A stretch of 64,000 nucleotides of DNA from Austwickia sp. (GCA_016711265.1 JADJTI010000006.1:248001-312000), one strand, 5' to 3'; shown: positions 43,685 to 53,288, numbered from the stretch's first letter. Numbers and translations are program-made. Notes: a model not told the origin generated them from the letters alone.

Positions 43685-43711
43685 TTGGCACTCAACTGTC
43701 GAGAGTGCTAA
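43685..43711 (-). promoter_or_regulatory. CIRCE element (HrcA operator)
   Basis: TTGGCACTC-N9-GAGTGCTAA matches the consensus TTAGCACTC-N9-GAGTGCTAA at all but one base. It lies in the hsp20 upstream region and could also affect the divergent fhaA start at 43894. Confidence 0.9.
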
Positions 43712-43893
43712 CGATCGGGCTCGCGCGAATCTTCCCGCCCGATCCAGCGAGGCTCCCAACCCGCCGAGGCGCCGTACGCCGCGCGTCCAGCGCCCTGCCA
43801 GCCTGTCCCGTTAGGCTGACGCGAGGGGAACCTGTGCAGTCAGCCGGCGCCCGATCCACTGCCGGCACCAGGTGAGGGCGAAAGGAGCACGGC

Positions 43894-44951
43894 GTGGGAC
43901 TGTTCGATCGAGTCGAACGGAAGCTCGAACGTGTCGTGAACGGAGCCTTCGCCAAGGCGTTCAAGGCCGAGGTCCAACCGGTCGAGATCGCCTCCGCCAT
44001 GCGCCGCGCCATGGACGACCGCGCGGCCGTGGTCTCAAGGACCGCACGCTGGTGCCCAACGACTTCGTGATCGAACTCGCCCCCAGCGACTACGACCGGC
44101 TGACGTCGTACGAAGACATGCTGACCAGCGAGCTGCTGGCCTCGGCGCAAGAACACGTCGAAACCCAGCGGTACGCCCCCGGCGGACCCTTGCACGTCAG
44201 CTTCAGCAGCGGAGACGACCTGGAGACTGGCGTGTTCCGGGTGCGCGCCGACACCGGAGTCTCCCGTGGGCACGCCGCGCACGCCGCCCGCGCCGAAGCC
44301 AAGGCAACCCACGAGCCCTCCCCGGCGCAGCCCCCGCGCCGCAAGAACCTGTCGCACCCCCGGGAGGCGGTCGCAGCGGCCGAAGGTCCGGCAGGGATGG
44401 CCCGGCGCGCCGCCGGGGCCGCCGAGAACGCGCTGGCCGGGACCGCTGCGGCGCGAGCATCGACCGCCGCACCGGCCCCCCGACCGGCTACGCCGGAACC
44501 CGCCCCCGCCGCGACCCCGGCAGCGACCCCGTCGGCCACCCCAGCCGCACCTCCTGTGGCGCCCCCTCCGTTGGCCGACCCGGCCTCCCGTCCCTGGCTC
44601 GACGTCGACGGCGACACCTATCCACTGTTGGCGGCCCTGACCGTGCTCGGGCGCGACGCCACCGCCGACATCACCCTCGAAGACCCCGGGATCAGCCGTC
44701 GGCACGCCGAGATCCGCGTGACGTACGACGGGCCGCACCTGGTCATCAGCATCCGTGACCTGGGCTCGACCAACGGCACGTACGTCAACGGCGAGAAGAT
44801 CACCAGCCGACGCCTGGCCGAAGGCGACCGGATCACCGTCGGCCGGATCAGCCTCAACCTGCGCCAGCCCGCCGCTGACCCCGACGACCGCCGTCCCGAT
44901 GACCCACCCGATGACCCACCCGATGACCCACCCGTTGAGCAGGAGCGATAC
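43894..44951 (+). pseudogene. fhaA: FHA-domain protein FhaA (one-base deletion in the N-terminal domain)
   Basis: The N-terminal DUF3662 domain starts 'VGLFDRVERKLERVVNGAFA' with AAAGGAG upstream of the GTG. Around 44037 a base is missing (GTC-TC-AAGGACC), after which 'RTLVPNDFVIELAPSDYDRL' continues in a new frame. A long Ala/Pro-rich linker follows, then the FHA domain: 'LGRDATADITLEDPGISRRH', 'DLGSTNGTYVNGEKI'. FHA domains bind phosphothreonine; FhaA works with PknB in cell-wall control. No stop separates it from fhaB, so the frame runs straight on. Either a sequencing error or a real lesion. Confidence 0.85.
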
Positions 44952-44954
44952 GAG

Positions 44955-45437
44955 ATGAGCGAGCTCACCCTCACGGTCGTGCGCCTCGGTCTGCTCGTCA
45001 TGCTGTGGCTGTTCGTGTTCAGCATCGTCGGCGTGCTCCGCGGTGACCTCTACGGAACCCGCATCGTGCAACGCTCCGGCGGCCGCTCCCGGATCAAACC
45101 GGTCAGCAACGCCGCCCCGATCCACCGCCCGACCCGCTCGCGCCGCGGCCCCACCGCCCTCACCGTCGTCGACGGTGCCCTCCTGGGGACCACGATCCCG
45201 CTCAAGGAATCCGGGGTGCTGCTCGGACGAAACCCCGAATGCACCCTGGTGCTGGACGACGAGTACGCCTCCGGCCGGCACGCCCGGGTGTACGCCGACG
45301 GCGGCGGCTGGTTCGTCGAAGACCTCGGCTCCACCAACGGCACCTACCTGGCCGGTGAACGCCTCACCGGCCCGCGGCCCCTGGCCGAGGGCGCCCAGCT
45401 GCGGATCGGTACGACGGTGCTGGAGCTGAGGCGGTAA
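44955..45437 (+). CDS. fhaB: FHA-domain protein FhaB/FipA
   Basis: A 160-residue protein: N-terminal membrane helix 'MSELTLTVVRLGLLVMLWLF' to 'VFSIVGVLRGDLYG', a basic linker, then an FHA domain 'VLLGRNPECTLVLDDEYASG', 'RHARVYADGGGWFVEDLGST', 'NGTYLAGERLTGP'. The ATG at 44955 has AGGAG at good spacing, so independent initiation is likely even though the frame is open from fhaA. In relatives it is phosphorylated by PknA/PknB and links to FtsZ-FtsQ. The phosphatase gene follows after three bases. Confidence 0.92.
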   Translation: MSELTLTVVRLGLLVMLWLFVFSIVGVLRGDLYGTRIVQRSGGRSRIKPVSNAAPIHRPTRSRRGPTALTVVDGALLGTTIPLKESGVLLGRNPECTLVLDDEYASGRHARVYADGGGWFVEDLGSTNGTYLAGERLTGPRPLAEGAQLRIGTTVLELRR

Positions 45438-45440
45438 CAC

Positions 45441-46919
45441 ATGGCTCTGGCCCTCGATTACGCGGCCCGCACCGACGTCGGGCTCGTGCGTTCCCGCAAC
45501 GAAGACAGCGGGTACGCCGGCCCCCACCTGCTCGCGGTCGCCGACGGTATGGGTGGGCACGCCGGTGGCAACGTCGCCAGCTCCATCGTGCTGGCCCGAA
45601 TCGCACCGCTGGACGGCGACAGTCACGGCAGCGACGACGCGCTCGAACTGCTCGCGGCGGCCATCTCCCAGGCCAACCGCGACCTGTCCGCCGCGATGGC
45701 CGCCGACCCGACCTTGGCCGGCATGGGCACCACCCTGTCGGCGTTGATGCGAGCCGGCCCCGCCGGGCTGGCTGTGGTGCACATCGGCGACTCCCGCGCG
45801 TACCTGCTGCGCGATGACCGGTTCACCCAGATCACCAAGGACCACTCCTTCGTGCAGACGTTGGTCGATTCCGGGCAGATCAGCGAGCAGGAGGCCGAAC
45901 ACCACCCCCAGCGGGCCCTGGTCACCCGGGTGCTCACCGGCAACAGCGACGACGACCCGGACCTGACGATGCGGCAGGCCCGGGTCGGCGACCGGTACCT
46001 GATCTGCTCGGACGGACTGTCGGATGTGGTCGCGCCCGCCACCATCCACGAGATCGTCGCCGCCGGGCACAACCCCGAGGTGACCAGCGGCCGGCTCATC
46101 GACCTCGCCCTCAAGTCGGGCGCGCCGGACAACATCACCGTGGTCATCGCCGACATCGTCGACCCCTCGACCAGCCCGCCGGTGGCCCCGCAGATCGTCG
46201 GCGCGGCCGCCGAACGTCGGATCGGCGACCTGGAGACCGCGGCCGCCGCCTCCCCGGCGTCCAAGGCCGCCGCGCTGCGCCGCAAGGTGACCGGCGTCGG
46301 GCCCGATCACGACGGGGTGCTCCTGGCCGAGGACGATCACGGCCGTCGTCGTTGGGCCCGGATCCTGGCGGTGCTCACGCTGGCGCTCGTCGTCGTCTTC
46401 GCGGGGCTCTACGCGGCGTACGACTGGACCCAACGGCAGTACTACGTGGGGCTGGCCGACGGCCAGGTGGCCGTGTACCAGGGGGTCCCGCAAAGCCTGG
46501 GGTCCTGGTCCCTGTCCCATGTCCAACGCCGGACCGACATCACGCCCGCCGATCTGCCCCCGCACGAGGCACAGGCCGTGTCCGGGCAGGTCAGTGTGGG
46601 TGACGCGACGCAGGTGGACAACACCATCCGGCAACTGGAAGAGGCCGCGGCCCGCTGCCGTGCGTTGAAGGCCCAGAAGCAGTTGTGCGGCACCCCGGCC
46701 GATCTGACCCCCGCCACCCCCGATCCGCGCCCGACACCCACCTCGACGGCCCTCATCCCGGGCATCCCGCAGGGCGCCGCCCCGGGGCCGGGAGGCGCCG
46801 GCGCCGGCTCCACCAGCGGCGCGACGGCGGGCTCGGTGACCATGTACGGCCGGGTCCCGGCCTCTACCCGCCAACCGGCCGTGGCCCCGGTGGCCCCGGC
46901 CCCCGGAGGCGCGCGATGA
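45441..46919 (+). CDS. pstP: PP2C-family serine/threonine phosphatase
   Basis: A 492-residue membrane phosphatase that reverses PknA/PknB phosphorylation. PP2C metal motifs are 'VGLVRSRNEDSGYAG', 'LLAVADGMGGHAGGN', 'VVHIGDSRAYLLRDDRFTQI' and 'YLICSDGLSDVV', with 'SGAPDNITVVIADIV' closing the domain near 240. A single membrane helix follows at about 310-330 ('ILAVLTLALVVVFAGLYAAY') and an extracytoplasmic tail rich in Pro/Thr/Gly. The stop overlaps the rodA start (ATGA). Confidence 0.95.
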   Translation: MALALDYAARTDVGLVRSRNEDSGYAGPHLLAVADGMGGHAGGNVASSIVLARIAPLDGDSHGSDDALELLAAAISQANRDLSAAMAADPTLAGMGTTLSALMRAGPAGLAVVHIGDSRAYLLRDDRFTQITKDHSFVQTLVDSGQISEQEAEHHPQRALVTRVLTGNSDDDPDLTMRQARVGDRYLICSDGLSDVVAPATIHEIVAAGHNPEVTSGRLIDLALKSGAPDNITVVIADIVDPSTSPPVAPQIVGAAAERRIGDLETAAAASPASKAAALRRKVTGVGPDHDGVLLAEDDHGRRRWARILAVLTLALVVVFAGLYAAYDWTQRQYYVGLADGQVAVYQGVPQSLGSWSLSHVQRRTDITPADLPPHEAQAVSGQVSVGDATQVDNTIRQLEEAAARCRALKAQKQLCGTPADLTPATPDPRPTPTSTALIPGIPQGAAPGPGGAGAGSTSGATAGSVTMYGRVPASTRQPAVAPVAPAPGGAR

Positions 46920-48319
46920 CCACCGTCACCCAGTTCGCCCAGAAGCCGCGCCGCAACGTCGAACTGGTGCTGTGCGTCGGCGCGGTGGCGATCGTGCTGT
47001 TGGCCTACCTGTCCGTCGGCCTAGGCACCACCCGGCAGGTGCCCATCGACATCGTGACCCAGGGGGCCTGGCTGCTGGGGTTCACCCTCGCCTTCCACCT
47101 GGTGCTGCGGTGGCGAGCGGAGTACGCCGATCCGCTGATCCTGCCGATCGTGACGCTGCTCAACGGCGTGGGCCTGGTGATGATCCACCGCCTCGACCTG
47201 GCAGACCGTTCGGGGGTGGCCTCCGCCCCCCGCCAGATCATGTGGTCCGGGCTGGCGATGGTGGTGGCGGCCGCCGTCCTGGTTCTGCTGCGCGATCACC
47301 GGTTGCTGCGCCGCTACACCTTCACCGCGGCCGCGGCCGGTCTGGTCTTCCTGCTGCTCCCGTTGGCGCCCCTGCTCGGCCGGGCCGAACGCGGGGCCCG
47401 CATCTGGATCGCGGTGGGCCCGTTCTCGTTCCAGCCGGGCGAGGTGGCCAAGATCCTGCTGACCATCTTCTTCGCCGGATACCTGGTACAGACCCGGGAC
47501 GCGCTCTCCCTGGCCGGCCGGACGGTGCCGTGGATCCGGTTGCAGCTGCCCCGCGGCCGCGACCTCGGGCCGATCCTGGTGGCCTGGTTGCTGTCGCTGG
47601 CCGTGCTGGTCTTCGAACGCGACCTCGGCTCCTCGCTGCTGTTCTTCGGCCTGTTCGTGGCGATGCTGTACGTCGCCACCGAGCGGGTCTCCTGGATCGC
47701 GATCGGCTTGACCATGTTCGGCGCCGGGGCCTATCTGGCCTACCTGCTGTTCGACCACGTGCAGAACCGGGTGCACATCTGGCTGGACCTGTGGAACCCG
47801 GCGTACGTCGATTCCGGCTACCAGCTGCGCCAGGCCCTGATGGGGTTGGGGTTCGGCGGCATGCTCGGCACCGGTCTGGGGCAGGGGCATCCCGAGATCG
47901 TGCCGTTCGCCGAATCCGACTTCATCCTGTCCAGCCTGGGGGAGGAGCTGGGGCTGACGGGGCTGTTCGCGATCCTGGTGTTGTACGCGCTGCTGGTCGA
48001 ACGCGGGCTGCGGACCGCTCTGGGCACCCGAGACGGATTTGGCAAATTGTTGGCAGCAGGCCTGGCGTTCTCGGTGGGGCTGCAGGTGTTCGTGATCGCC
48101 GGAGGCGTGCTGCGGGTGATCCCCCTGACCGGCCTCACCACGCCGTTCCTGTCGGCGGGTGGCTCCTCTTTGCTGGCCAACTGGACGATCGTGGCGCTGC
48201 TGCTGCGGATCAGCGATCACGCCCGCCGCCCGCTGCCGCAGCCGGCCCGCCCCGACCCGCAGGTCGACCCGCTGACCCCGATCGGCATGGCGGCCGTCCA
48301 GGGCGGTGACGAGGCATGA
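46916..48319 (+). CDS. rodA: SEDS-family peptidoglycan polymerase (FtsW/RodA/SpoVE)
   Basis: A 467-residue polytopic membrane protein with about 12 helices. The signature 'YQLRQALMGLGFGGMLGTGL' near 305-325 and 'FAESDFILSSLGEELGLTG' contain the conserved residues of SEDS glycosyltransferases (the catalytic Asp in helices 4-5 lies in the family loop and was not assigned). 'GLTTPFLSAGGSSLLANW' is the typical C-terminal motif. It pairs with PbpA encoded next; the stop overlaps that start (ATGA). It polymerises lipid II during elongation or division. Confidence 0.93.
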   Translation: MTTVTQFAQKPRRNVELVLCVGAVAIVLLAYLSVGLGTTRQVPIDIVTQGAWLLGFTLAFHLVLRWRAEYADPLILPIVTLLNGVGLVMIHRLDLADRSGVASAPRQIMWSGLAMVVAAAVLVLLRDHRLLRRYTFTAAAAGLVFLLLPLAPLLGRAERGARIWIAVGPFSFQPGEVAKILLTIFFAGYLVQTRDALSLAGRTVPWIRLQLPRGRDLGPILVAWLLSLAVLVFERDLGSSLLFFGLFVAMLYVATERVSWIAIGLTMFGAGAYLAYLLFDHVQNRVHIWLDLWNPAYVDSGYQLRQALMGLGFGGMLGTGLGQGHPEIVPFAESDFILSSLGEELGLTGLFAILVLYALLVERGLRTALGTRDGFGKLLAAGLAFSVGLQVFVIAGGVLRVIPLTGLTTPFLSAGGSSLLANWTIVALLLRISDHARRPLPQPARPDPQVDPLTPIGMAAVQGGDEA

Positions 48320-49782
48320 ACAGCCCGATCCGGCGCCTCTCGGTGGTCGTCGCCATCATGTTCTGCGCCTTGCTGGTGGCCGGGTCGCTCATTCAGTACT
48401 TCCAGGCCGGCGAGCTGGCCGCGGCGCCGAACAACCGCCGTACCTTGCTGGCCGACTACAGCCGCAACCGGGGCGCGATCCTGATCGATTCCGTGCAGAT
48501 CGCCAAGTCCGACCCGGTCGACGACGACATGAAGTACCTGCGCACCTACCCGCGCGGACAGCTGTACGCGCACGTCACCGGCTACTACTCCTTCCTGTAC
48601 GGCGCCGGCGGGGGCATCGAGGGCGCGGCCAGCGGTCTGCTCTCCGGTTCATCCGACGCGCTGTTCTACCGACGGCTCGGCGATCTGATCACCGGCAAGC
48701 AGCCGACCGGGATCTCACTCGAGCTGACCATCGACGCCAAGGCTCAGCAGGCCGCCACCTCGGGCCTGGGCAACCAGCGCGGGGCCGTCGTGGCGCTCGA
48801 CCCACGCACCGGCGCGGTGCTGGCACTGGTCAGCCACCCGCAGTACGACCCCAACAGCCTGACCAGCCACGACAGCGCCCAGGTCCAACGCACCTGGAAG
48901 GCGTTGAACGCCGCCGCGGGCCGCCCGCTGCTCAACCGGGCGATCGCCGGCGACCTCTACCCCCCGGGCTCGACGTTCAAGGTCATCACCGCTGCGGCCG
49001 CCCTGGCCAGCGGCAAGTACACCGAGACCAGCCCGGTGGAGGCCGGCGCGTCGCTCAGGCTGCCCGGGACCACGGCCACCCTGCGCAACTCCGGCGGCGG
49101 ATCGTGCAACGGCGGGTCCGCCGACCTCACCGCCGCGATGGCGCGCTCGTGCAACACCGCCTTCGGGGCGCTGGGCATGGAACTCGGCGGTGACGCGCTC
49201 CGGACCCAGGCCCGCGCCTTCGGTTTCAATGCGCCGCTGACCATCCCCATGACGGTCACCCAGAGCACCGTCGGCCCGACCCCGGGGGAGCCGCAGGAGG
49301 CGTTCTCGGCCATCGGGCAGCAGGACGTCCGGGTGACGCCCCTGCAGATGGCGATGGTGGCGGCCGGGATCGCCAACGACGGCGTCGTGATGCGTCCGTA
49401 CCTGGTCGCCCAGACCCGAGGAGCCGACCTCAACGTTTTGGACAAAACGGAACCACAAGAGCTGAGCCGCGCGGTGAGTCACGAGGTGGCGGACGCCATA
49501 ACCCGGATGATGGAGAGGGTGGTGGCCGACGGCACCGGAACCAGGGCGCAGATCGATGGCGTCGCAGTAGCGGGCAAGTCCGGGACCGCCGAGCACGGGT
49601 TCGACCGGGGGGTCAAACGCCCGCCGCATGCCTGGTTCATCGCGTTCGCCCCGGCGGACGACCCGAAGGTGGCCGTGGCCGTGGTGGTCGAGGACGGTGG
49701 GGACGCGGGGAGCGAAGCGGCCGGGGGGAAGGTCTCCGCGCCAATCGCCAGAGAAGTGATGAGGGCTGTGATTTCGCAATGA
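48316..49782 (+). CDS. pbpA: Penicillin-binding protein 2 (class B PBP, PbpA)
   Basis: A 488-residue class B transpeptidase. The N-terminal anchor is 'LSVVVAIMFCALLVAGSLIQ' and the PBP dimer domain ('GAILIDSVQIAKSD', 'GQLYAHVTGYYSFLYG') follows. The transpeptidase motifs are 'PPGSTFKVITAAAAL' (active Ser about 219), 'MARSCNTAFGALG' (SxN about 278) and 'VAGKSGTAEHG' (KSGT about 421). It cross-links peptidoglycan and is the partner of the RodA-type protein upstream. The ATG overlaps both neighbours by four bases, so rodA-pbpA-pknA are coupled. Confidence 0.95.
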   Translation: MNSPIRRLSVVVAIMFCALLVAGSLIQYFQAGELAAAPNNRRTLLADYSRNRGAILIDSVQIAKSDPVDDDMKYLRTYPRGQLYAHVTGYYSFLYGAGGGIEGAASGLLSGSSDALFYRRLGDLITGKQPTGISLELTIDAKAQQAATSGLGNQRGAVVALDPRTGAVLALVSHPQYDPNSLTSHDSAQVQRTWKALNAAAGRPLLNRAIAGDLYPPGSTFKVITAAAALASGKYTETSPVEAGASLRLPGTTATLRNSGGGSCNGGSADLTAAMARSCNTAFGALGMELGGDALRTQARAFGFNAPLTIPMTVTQSTVGPTPGEPQEAFSAIGQQDVRVTPLQMAMVAAGIANDGVVMRPYLVAQTRGADLNVLDKTEPQELSRAVSHEVADAITRMMERVVADGTGTRAQIDGVAVAGKSGTAEHGFDRGVKRPPHAWFIAFAPADDPKVAVAVVVEDGGDAGSEAAGGKVSAPIAREVMRAVISQ

Positions 49783-51386
49783 GTTACGAACCGGGTACGA
49801 CGTACGGCGGCCGCTACCGGCTGTTGAGCCGCATCGCCGTCGGCGGGATGGGCGAAGTGTGGCGGGCCACCGACCAGGTGTTGGGTCGCACCGTGGCCAT
49901 CAAGCTGCTCGGCAGCGCCTTGGCCGCCCAGCCCGGCTTCGCACAACGGTTCCGTGAGGAAGCGCGGCACACCGCCATGCTCGGCCACCCCAACATCGCG
50001 CAGGTGTACGACTACGGGGAGGACGGTGGCGCCGCTTGGCTGGTGATGGAGCTGGTCGAGGGCAAGCCGCTGTCCCAGATTCTGCGGGACGAGGGTGCCC
50101 TGTCCCCGGAGCGCACGGTCTCGATCGTCGCCCAGGCCGCCGATGCGCTGCAGGCCGCCCACGACATGGGGGTGATCCACCGTGACGTGAAGCCGGCGAA
50201 CATCCTGGTCCGCCCCGACGGGGTGGTGAAGCTGACCGACTTCGGAATCGCCCGGGCGGCCGACGCGGCGCCCCTGACCCGCACCGGGGAGGTCATGGGC
50301 ACCGCCCAGTACATTTCGCCGGAGCAGGCCATGGGCCACGCCGTGGGACCCACGAGCGACCTGTACTCCCTCGGCTGCGTCGCCTACGAGATGCTGGCCG
50401 GGCGTCGGCTCTTCGACGAGGGGTCCGCGGTGGGAACCGCGATGGCCCACGTCAACAAGCCTGCCCCGCCGCTACCGAACACCGTTCCATCGACGATCGC
50501 GGCGGTCGTGATGGGCTGCCTGGCCAAGGACCCCCTCCAGCGGCCGCCCAGCGGGAAGGGCCTGTCCGCGGCGTTGCGGGGCCTGCCGGGAGCGACCTAC
50601 CCGCCGACGCAGTCGTTCCCCGCGACCGGCGCGCAGCCCACCCAGCGCCTGGGAGCCCCGACCGGGTACGCGCTGGGCGGCCCCGCTGCCGGTGCTGCCG
50701 GGGCCGCAGCAGGAGCGGCAGGAGCGGCGGGCGCGGCGGCGTACGGTCCAGCGCACGGGGCGCCACCGTACGGTCCCGTCGGGTACCCCGCGACCGGCCC
50801 CGGGCCGCTCGCCTACGGGCCCCCTCCGGGTCCGGCGGGCGGGGGCAAGAACAGCGCCCGGTGGATGGTCCCGCTGATCCTGGCCTTGCTGGCGCTGCTG
50901 GTGTTCGCCATCGTGCAGTCCGGCATCCTGGGGGGTTCCCCCGGCCCGGCGACCACGACGCCGGCGACCACCCAGACCTCGCGCAGCGCCGTACCATCGA
51001 CGAGCTCGAGCGCCCCGACCACCACGTCGGTGACGGCAACGACCTCCACCCCGACCAAGGTGGAGGTCAACGCCGACGACTACCTCAACGAACCGGTGGA
51101 GGACGTCCGTGTAGCCCTGGAGAAGCGTGGACTGTTCGTCCGGATCACCGAGGAGACCTCGAACCAGCCACGGGGGACGGTCCTGGGCCTGTCGGAGTAC
51201 GGCTCGCTGGACCCCGGTCAGACGGTCACCTTGACGGTCTCCCGCGGCCCGGCACCCACCACCACCACACCGCCGCCGGCAACCAGTTCGCCACCGCCGA
51301 CCACACCCGCGCCCACCACCAACGAGGCGGGCGGCGGCCAGGACGCCCCCACCACGACCCCGGCGCCGACATCCCGGGCGTCCTGA
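49779..51386 (+). CDS. pknA: Serine/threonine protein kinase, PknA-like, with one PASTA domain
   Basis: A 535-residue transmembrane kinase. Kinase domain (about 10-270): 'GRYRLLSRIAVGGMGEVWRA' (P-loop), 'VAIKLLG' (Lys), 'GVIHRDVKPANILVRPDG' (HRD), 'LTDFGIARA' (DFG), 'GTAQYISPEQA'. A Pro/Ala/Tyr-rich linker, a membrane helix at about 362-382, a Thr/Ser-rich spacer and a single PASTA-like unit (about 427-490) follow, then a Thr/Pro tail. Position identifies it as the pknA orthologue, although mycobacterial PknA lacks PASTA. It regulates cell division and wall synthesis. Confidence 0.92.
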   Translation: MSYEPGTTYGGRYRLLSRIAVGGMGEVWRATDQVLGRTVAIKLLGSALAAQPGFAQRFREEARHTAMLGHPNIAQVYDYGEDGGAAWLVMELVEGKPLSQILRDEGALSPERTVSIVAQAADALQAAHDMGVIHRDVKPANILVRPDGVVKLTDFGIARAADAAPLTRTGEVMGTAQYISPEQAMGHAVGPTSDLYSLGCVAYEMLAGRRLFDEGSAVGTAMAHVNKPAPPLPNTVPSTIAAVVMGCLAKDPLQRPPSGKGLSAALRGLPGATYPPTQSFPATGAQPTQRLGAPTGYALGGPAAGAAGAAAGAAGAAGAAAYGPAHGAPPYGPVGYPATGPGPLAYGPPPGPAGGGKNSARWMVPLILALLALLVFAIVQSGILGGSPGPATTTPATTQTSRSAVPSTSSSAPTTTSVTATTSTPTKVEVNADDYLNEPVEDVRVALEKRGLFVRITEETSNQPRGTVLGLSEYGSLDPGQTVTLTVSRGPAPTTTTPPPATSSPPPTTPAPTTNEAGGGQDAPTTTPAPTSRAS

Positions 51387-51461
51387 GCAGCACCACGAGA
51401 GGCAACGAACGAGGCACGAAACCACGCACGTGACTGAGGGGGCCATGCGAAGGGGATCGAG

Positions 51462-53288
51462 GTGACGTCCGCTCCGGCGGCGCGTCTGCTCGCCGGTCGG
51501 TACCGGGTCGGCGAGTTGATCGGTCGTGGCGGGATGGCCGAGGTGCACGCCGGGTACGACGCCCGGCTGGGTCGCGAGGTGGCCATCAAGATCCTGCGGG
51601 CGGACCTGGCCCGCGACATCTCCTTCCTGCAGCGGTTCCGCCGGGAGGCGCAGGCCGCGGCCACCTTGAACCACTCCTCGATCGTGGCGGTCTTCGACTC
51701 GGGCGAGGAGACGGTGACCGAGAGTGGAGGTGCGGCCCTGGCCGTACCGTTCATCGTCATGGAACGGGTGCACGGGCGCACCCTGCGCCAGATCCTGCAC
51801 GAGGACGGGCCGCTGCCCGCGGGGGAAGCCGCCAGGATCATGGCCGAAGCGCTGTCGGCGCTCAGCTACAGTCACGCGCACGGCCTGGTGCACCGGGACA
51901 TCAAGCCGGCGAACATCATGGTGGACGACTCCGGGGCCGTGAAGGTGATGGACTTCGGGATCGCGCGCGCCATCGCCGACACCGCGGCCACCATGACGAA
52001 CACCTCGGTGGTCATCGGTACCGCGCAGTACCTCTCACCCGAGCAGGCGCAAGGCAGCGACGTCGATGCCCGCTCGGACGTGTACGGCGCGGGCTGCGTG
52101 CTGTATGAGCTGCTGAGCGGGCGGACGCCCTTCGTCGGCGACTCCCCGGTGGCGATCGCCTACCAGCACGTGGGCGAGGAGCCGCGGCCGGCGTCCGCGC
52201 ATGCGACCGGCGTCCCCTTCGACATCGACTGCGTCGTGCTGCACGCGCTCGCCAAGCGGCCCCAGGACCGGTACCAGGACGCGCAGGCGATGGCCGACGA
52301 CCTGTACGCCGTGCACCACGGGATGCCGATCGGTGCGGCGGCGCGGGCCACCGGCCTGGCACGCAAGGCAGGCGGCCGGGGCACCGACGCCGCCGCGACC
52401 CCCCGGGGTGAAGCCGCCACCGAACCCGGCCCGGCCGTCCCGATCGCGGCCACCGACCCGCTGACGGGCGTGCTGCCGACGTACGTGCCGCCACCCCGGA
52501 ACCGGCGCGCGGTGCTGGCGCTGATAACCGCGATCCTGCTGGCCGCCGGGGCGGTTTTCTGGGCGGTCAGCTCCGGGTTCGTCGGCGTGCGGCACGACGT
52601 GGCCGTCCCCGAGGTCACCGGGCACTTGCAGTCGGCCGCGATGGCGGAACTGTCCTCGGCGGGGTTCTCCCCGATTCCCGACACCGTGAAGGACCTGCGG
52701 CCCCCGGGGACCGTGGTCTCCCAGGACCCGCCCGCGGGCTCGCTGCGCCAACCGAACAGCCCCGTCACCCTGTTCGTCTCCGGCGGTCCGGGCGTGGTCA
52801 CCGTCCCCGACGTCAAGCACTTCGCGCCGTCATCGGCCGAGCAGGTGCTGCGCAACCAGGGACTGCACGTGGGCCGGATCCGGATGCAGGACAGCGCCGA
52901 TGTGGCCAAGGGTCTGGTGATCGCCACCGAGCCCAAGGCCGACCAGAAGGTGGACGGTTCGGTCCGCGTCGATCTGCTGGTCAGCACCGGGCAGGTGACC
53001 GTGCCGGACGTGCTCGGCAAGACCTATGAGGACGCCCAGCAGATCCTGTCGAAGGTGAACCTGGTCGCGCGCCCACGCTTCGTCGCCAGCACCAAGCGGG
53101 TCGGCACGGTGGTCCGCCAGACCCACCGCAAGGAACGGGTACCCAGCAGCACCGAGATCGACCTGGACGTGGTCGACTCCCCACCGGCCACGATCGTCAA
53201 GACGATCACGCCGAGCCCGGCACCGACCCGCACCCCGGACGTACCGGTGCCCGCCGACACCTCGACGCCCGACCCCACCAGCCGCTGA
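51462..53288 (+). CDS. pknB: Serine/threonine protein kinase PknB with three PASTA domains
   Basis: A 608-residue sensor kinase. The kinase domain has 'GRYRVGELIGRGGMAEVHAG', 'VAIKILRADL', 'GLVHRDIKPANIMVDDSG', 'VMDFGIARA' and 'GTAQYLSPEQAQG'. The membrane helix is near 346-368 ('RAVLALITAILLAAGAVFWA'). Three PASTA units follow, at about 378-443 ('VAVPEVTGHLQSAAMAELSS'), 443-508 ('VTVPDVKHFAPSSAEQVL') and 508-572 ('VTVPDVLGKTYEDAQQIL'). PASTA domains bind muropeptides or lipid II. GTG 51462 follows AGGGGATCGAG. Confidence 0.95.
   Translation: MTSAPAARLLAGRYRVGELIGRGGMAEVHAGYDARLGREVAIKILRADLARDISFLQRFRREAQAAATLNHSSIVAVFDSGEETVTESGGAALAVPFIVMERVHGRTLRQILHEDGPLPAGEAARIMAEALSALSYSHAHGLVHRDIKPANIMVDDSGAVKVMDFGIARAIADTAATMTNTSVVIGTAQYLSPEQAQGSDVDARSDVYGAGCVLYELLSGRTPFVGDSPVAIAYQHVGEEPRPASAHATGVPFDIDCVVLHALAKRPQDRYQDAQAMADDLYAVHHGMPIGAAARATGLARKAGGRGTDAAATPRGEAATEPGPAVPIAATDPLTGVLPTYVPPPRNRRAVLALITAILLAAGAVFWAVSSGFVGVRHDVAVPEVTGHLQSAAMAELSSAGFSPIPDTVKDLRPPGTVVSQDPPAGSLRQPNSPVTLFVSGGPGVVTVPDVKHFAPSSAEQVLRNQGLHVGRIRMQDSADVAKGLVIATEPKADQKVDGSVRVDLLVSTGQVTVPDVLGKTYEDAQQILSKVNLVARPRFVASTKRVGTVVRQTHRKERVPSSTEIDLDVVDSPPATIVKTITPSPAPTRTPDVPVPADTSTPDPTSR

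Noticed and set aside
43692..46874. A 1060-codon open frame on the minus strand
   Set aside because: It is antisense to fhaA, fhaB and pstP, which are clearly real. The translation shows only biased Gly/Arg/Val composition.
47021..48220. A 399-codon minus-strand frame rich in Gln and Arg
   Set aside because: It is a shadow of rodA, which has its SEDS motifs and overlapping start and stop with pstP and pbpA.
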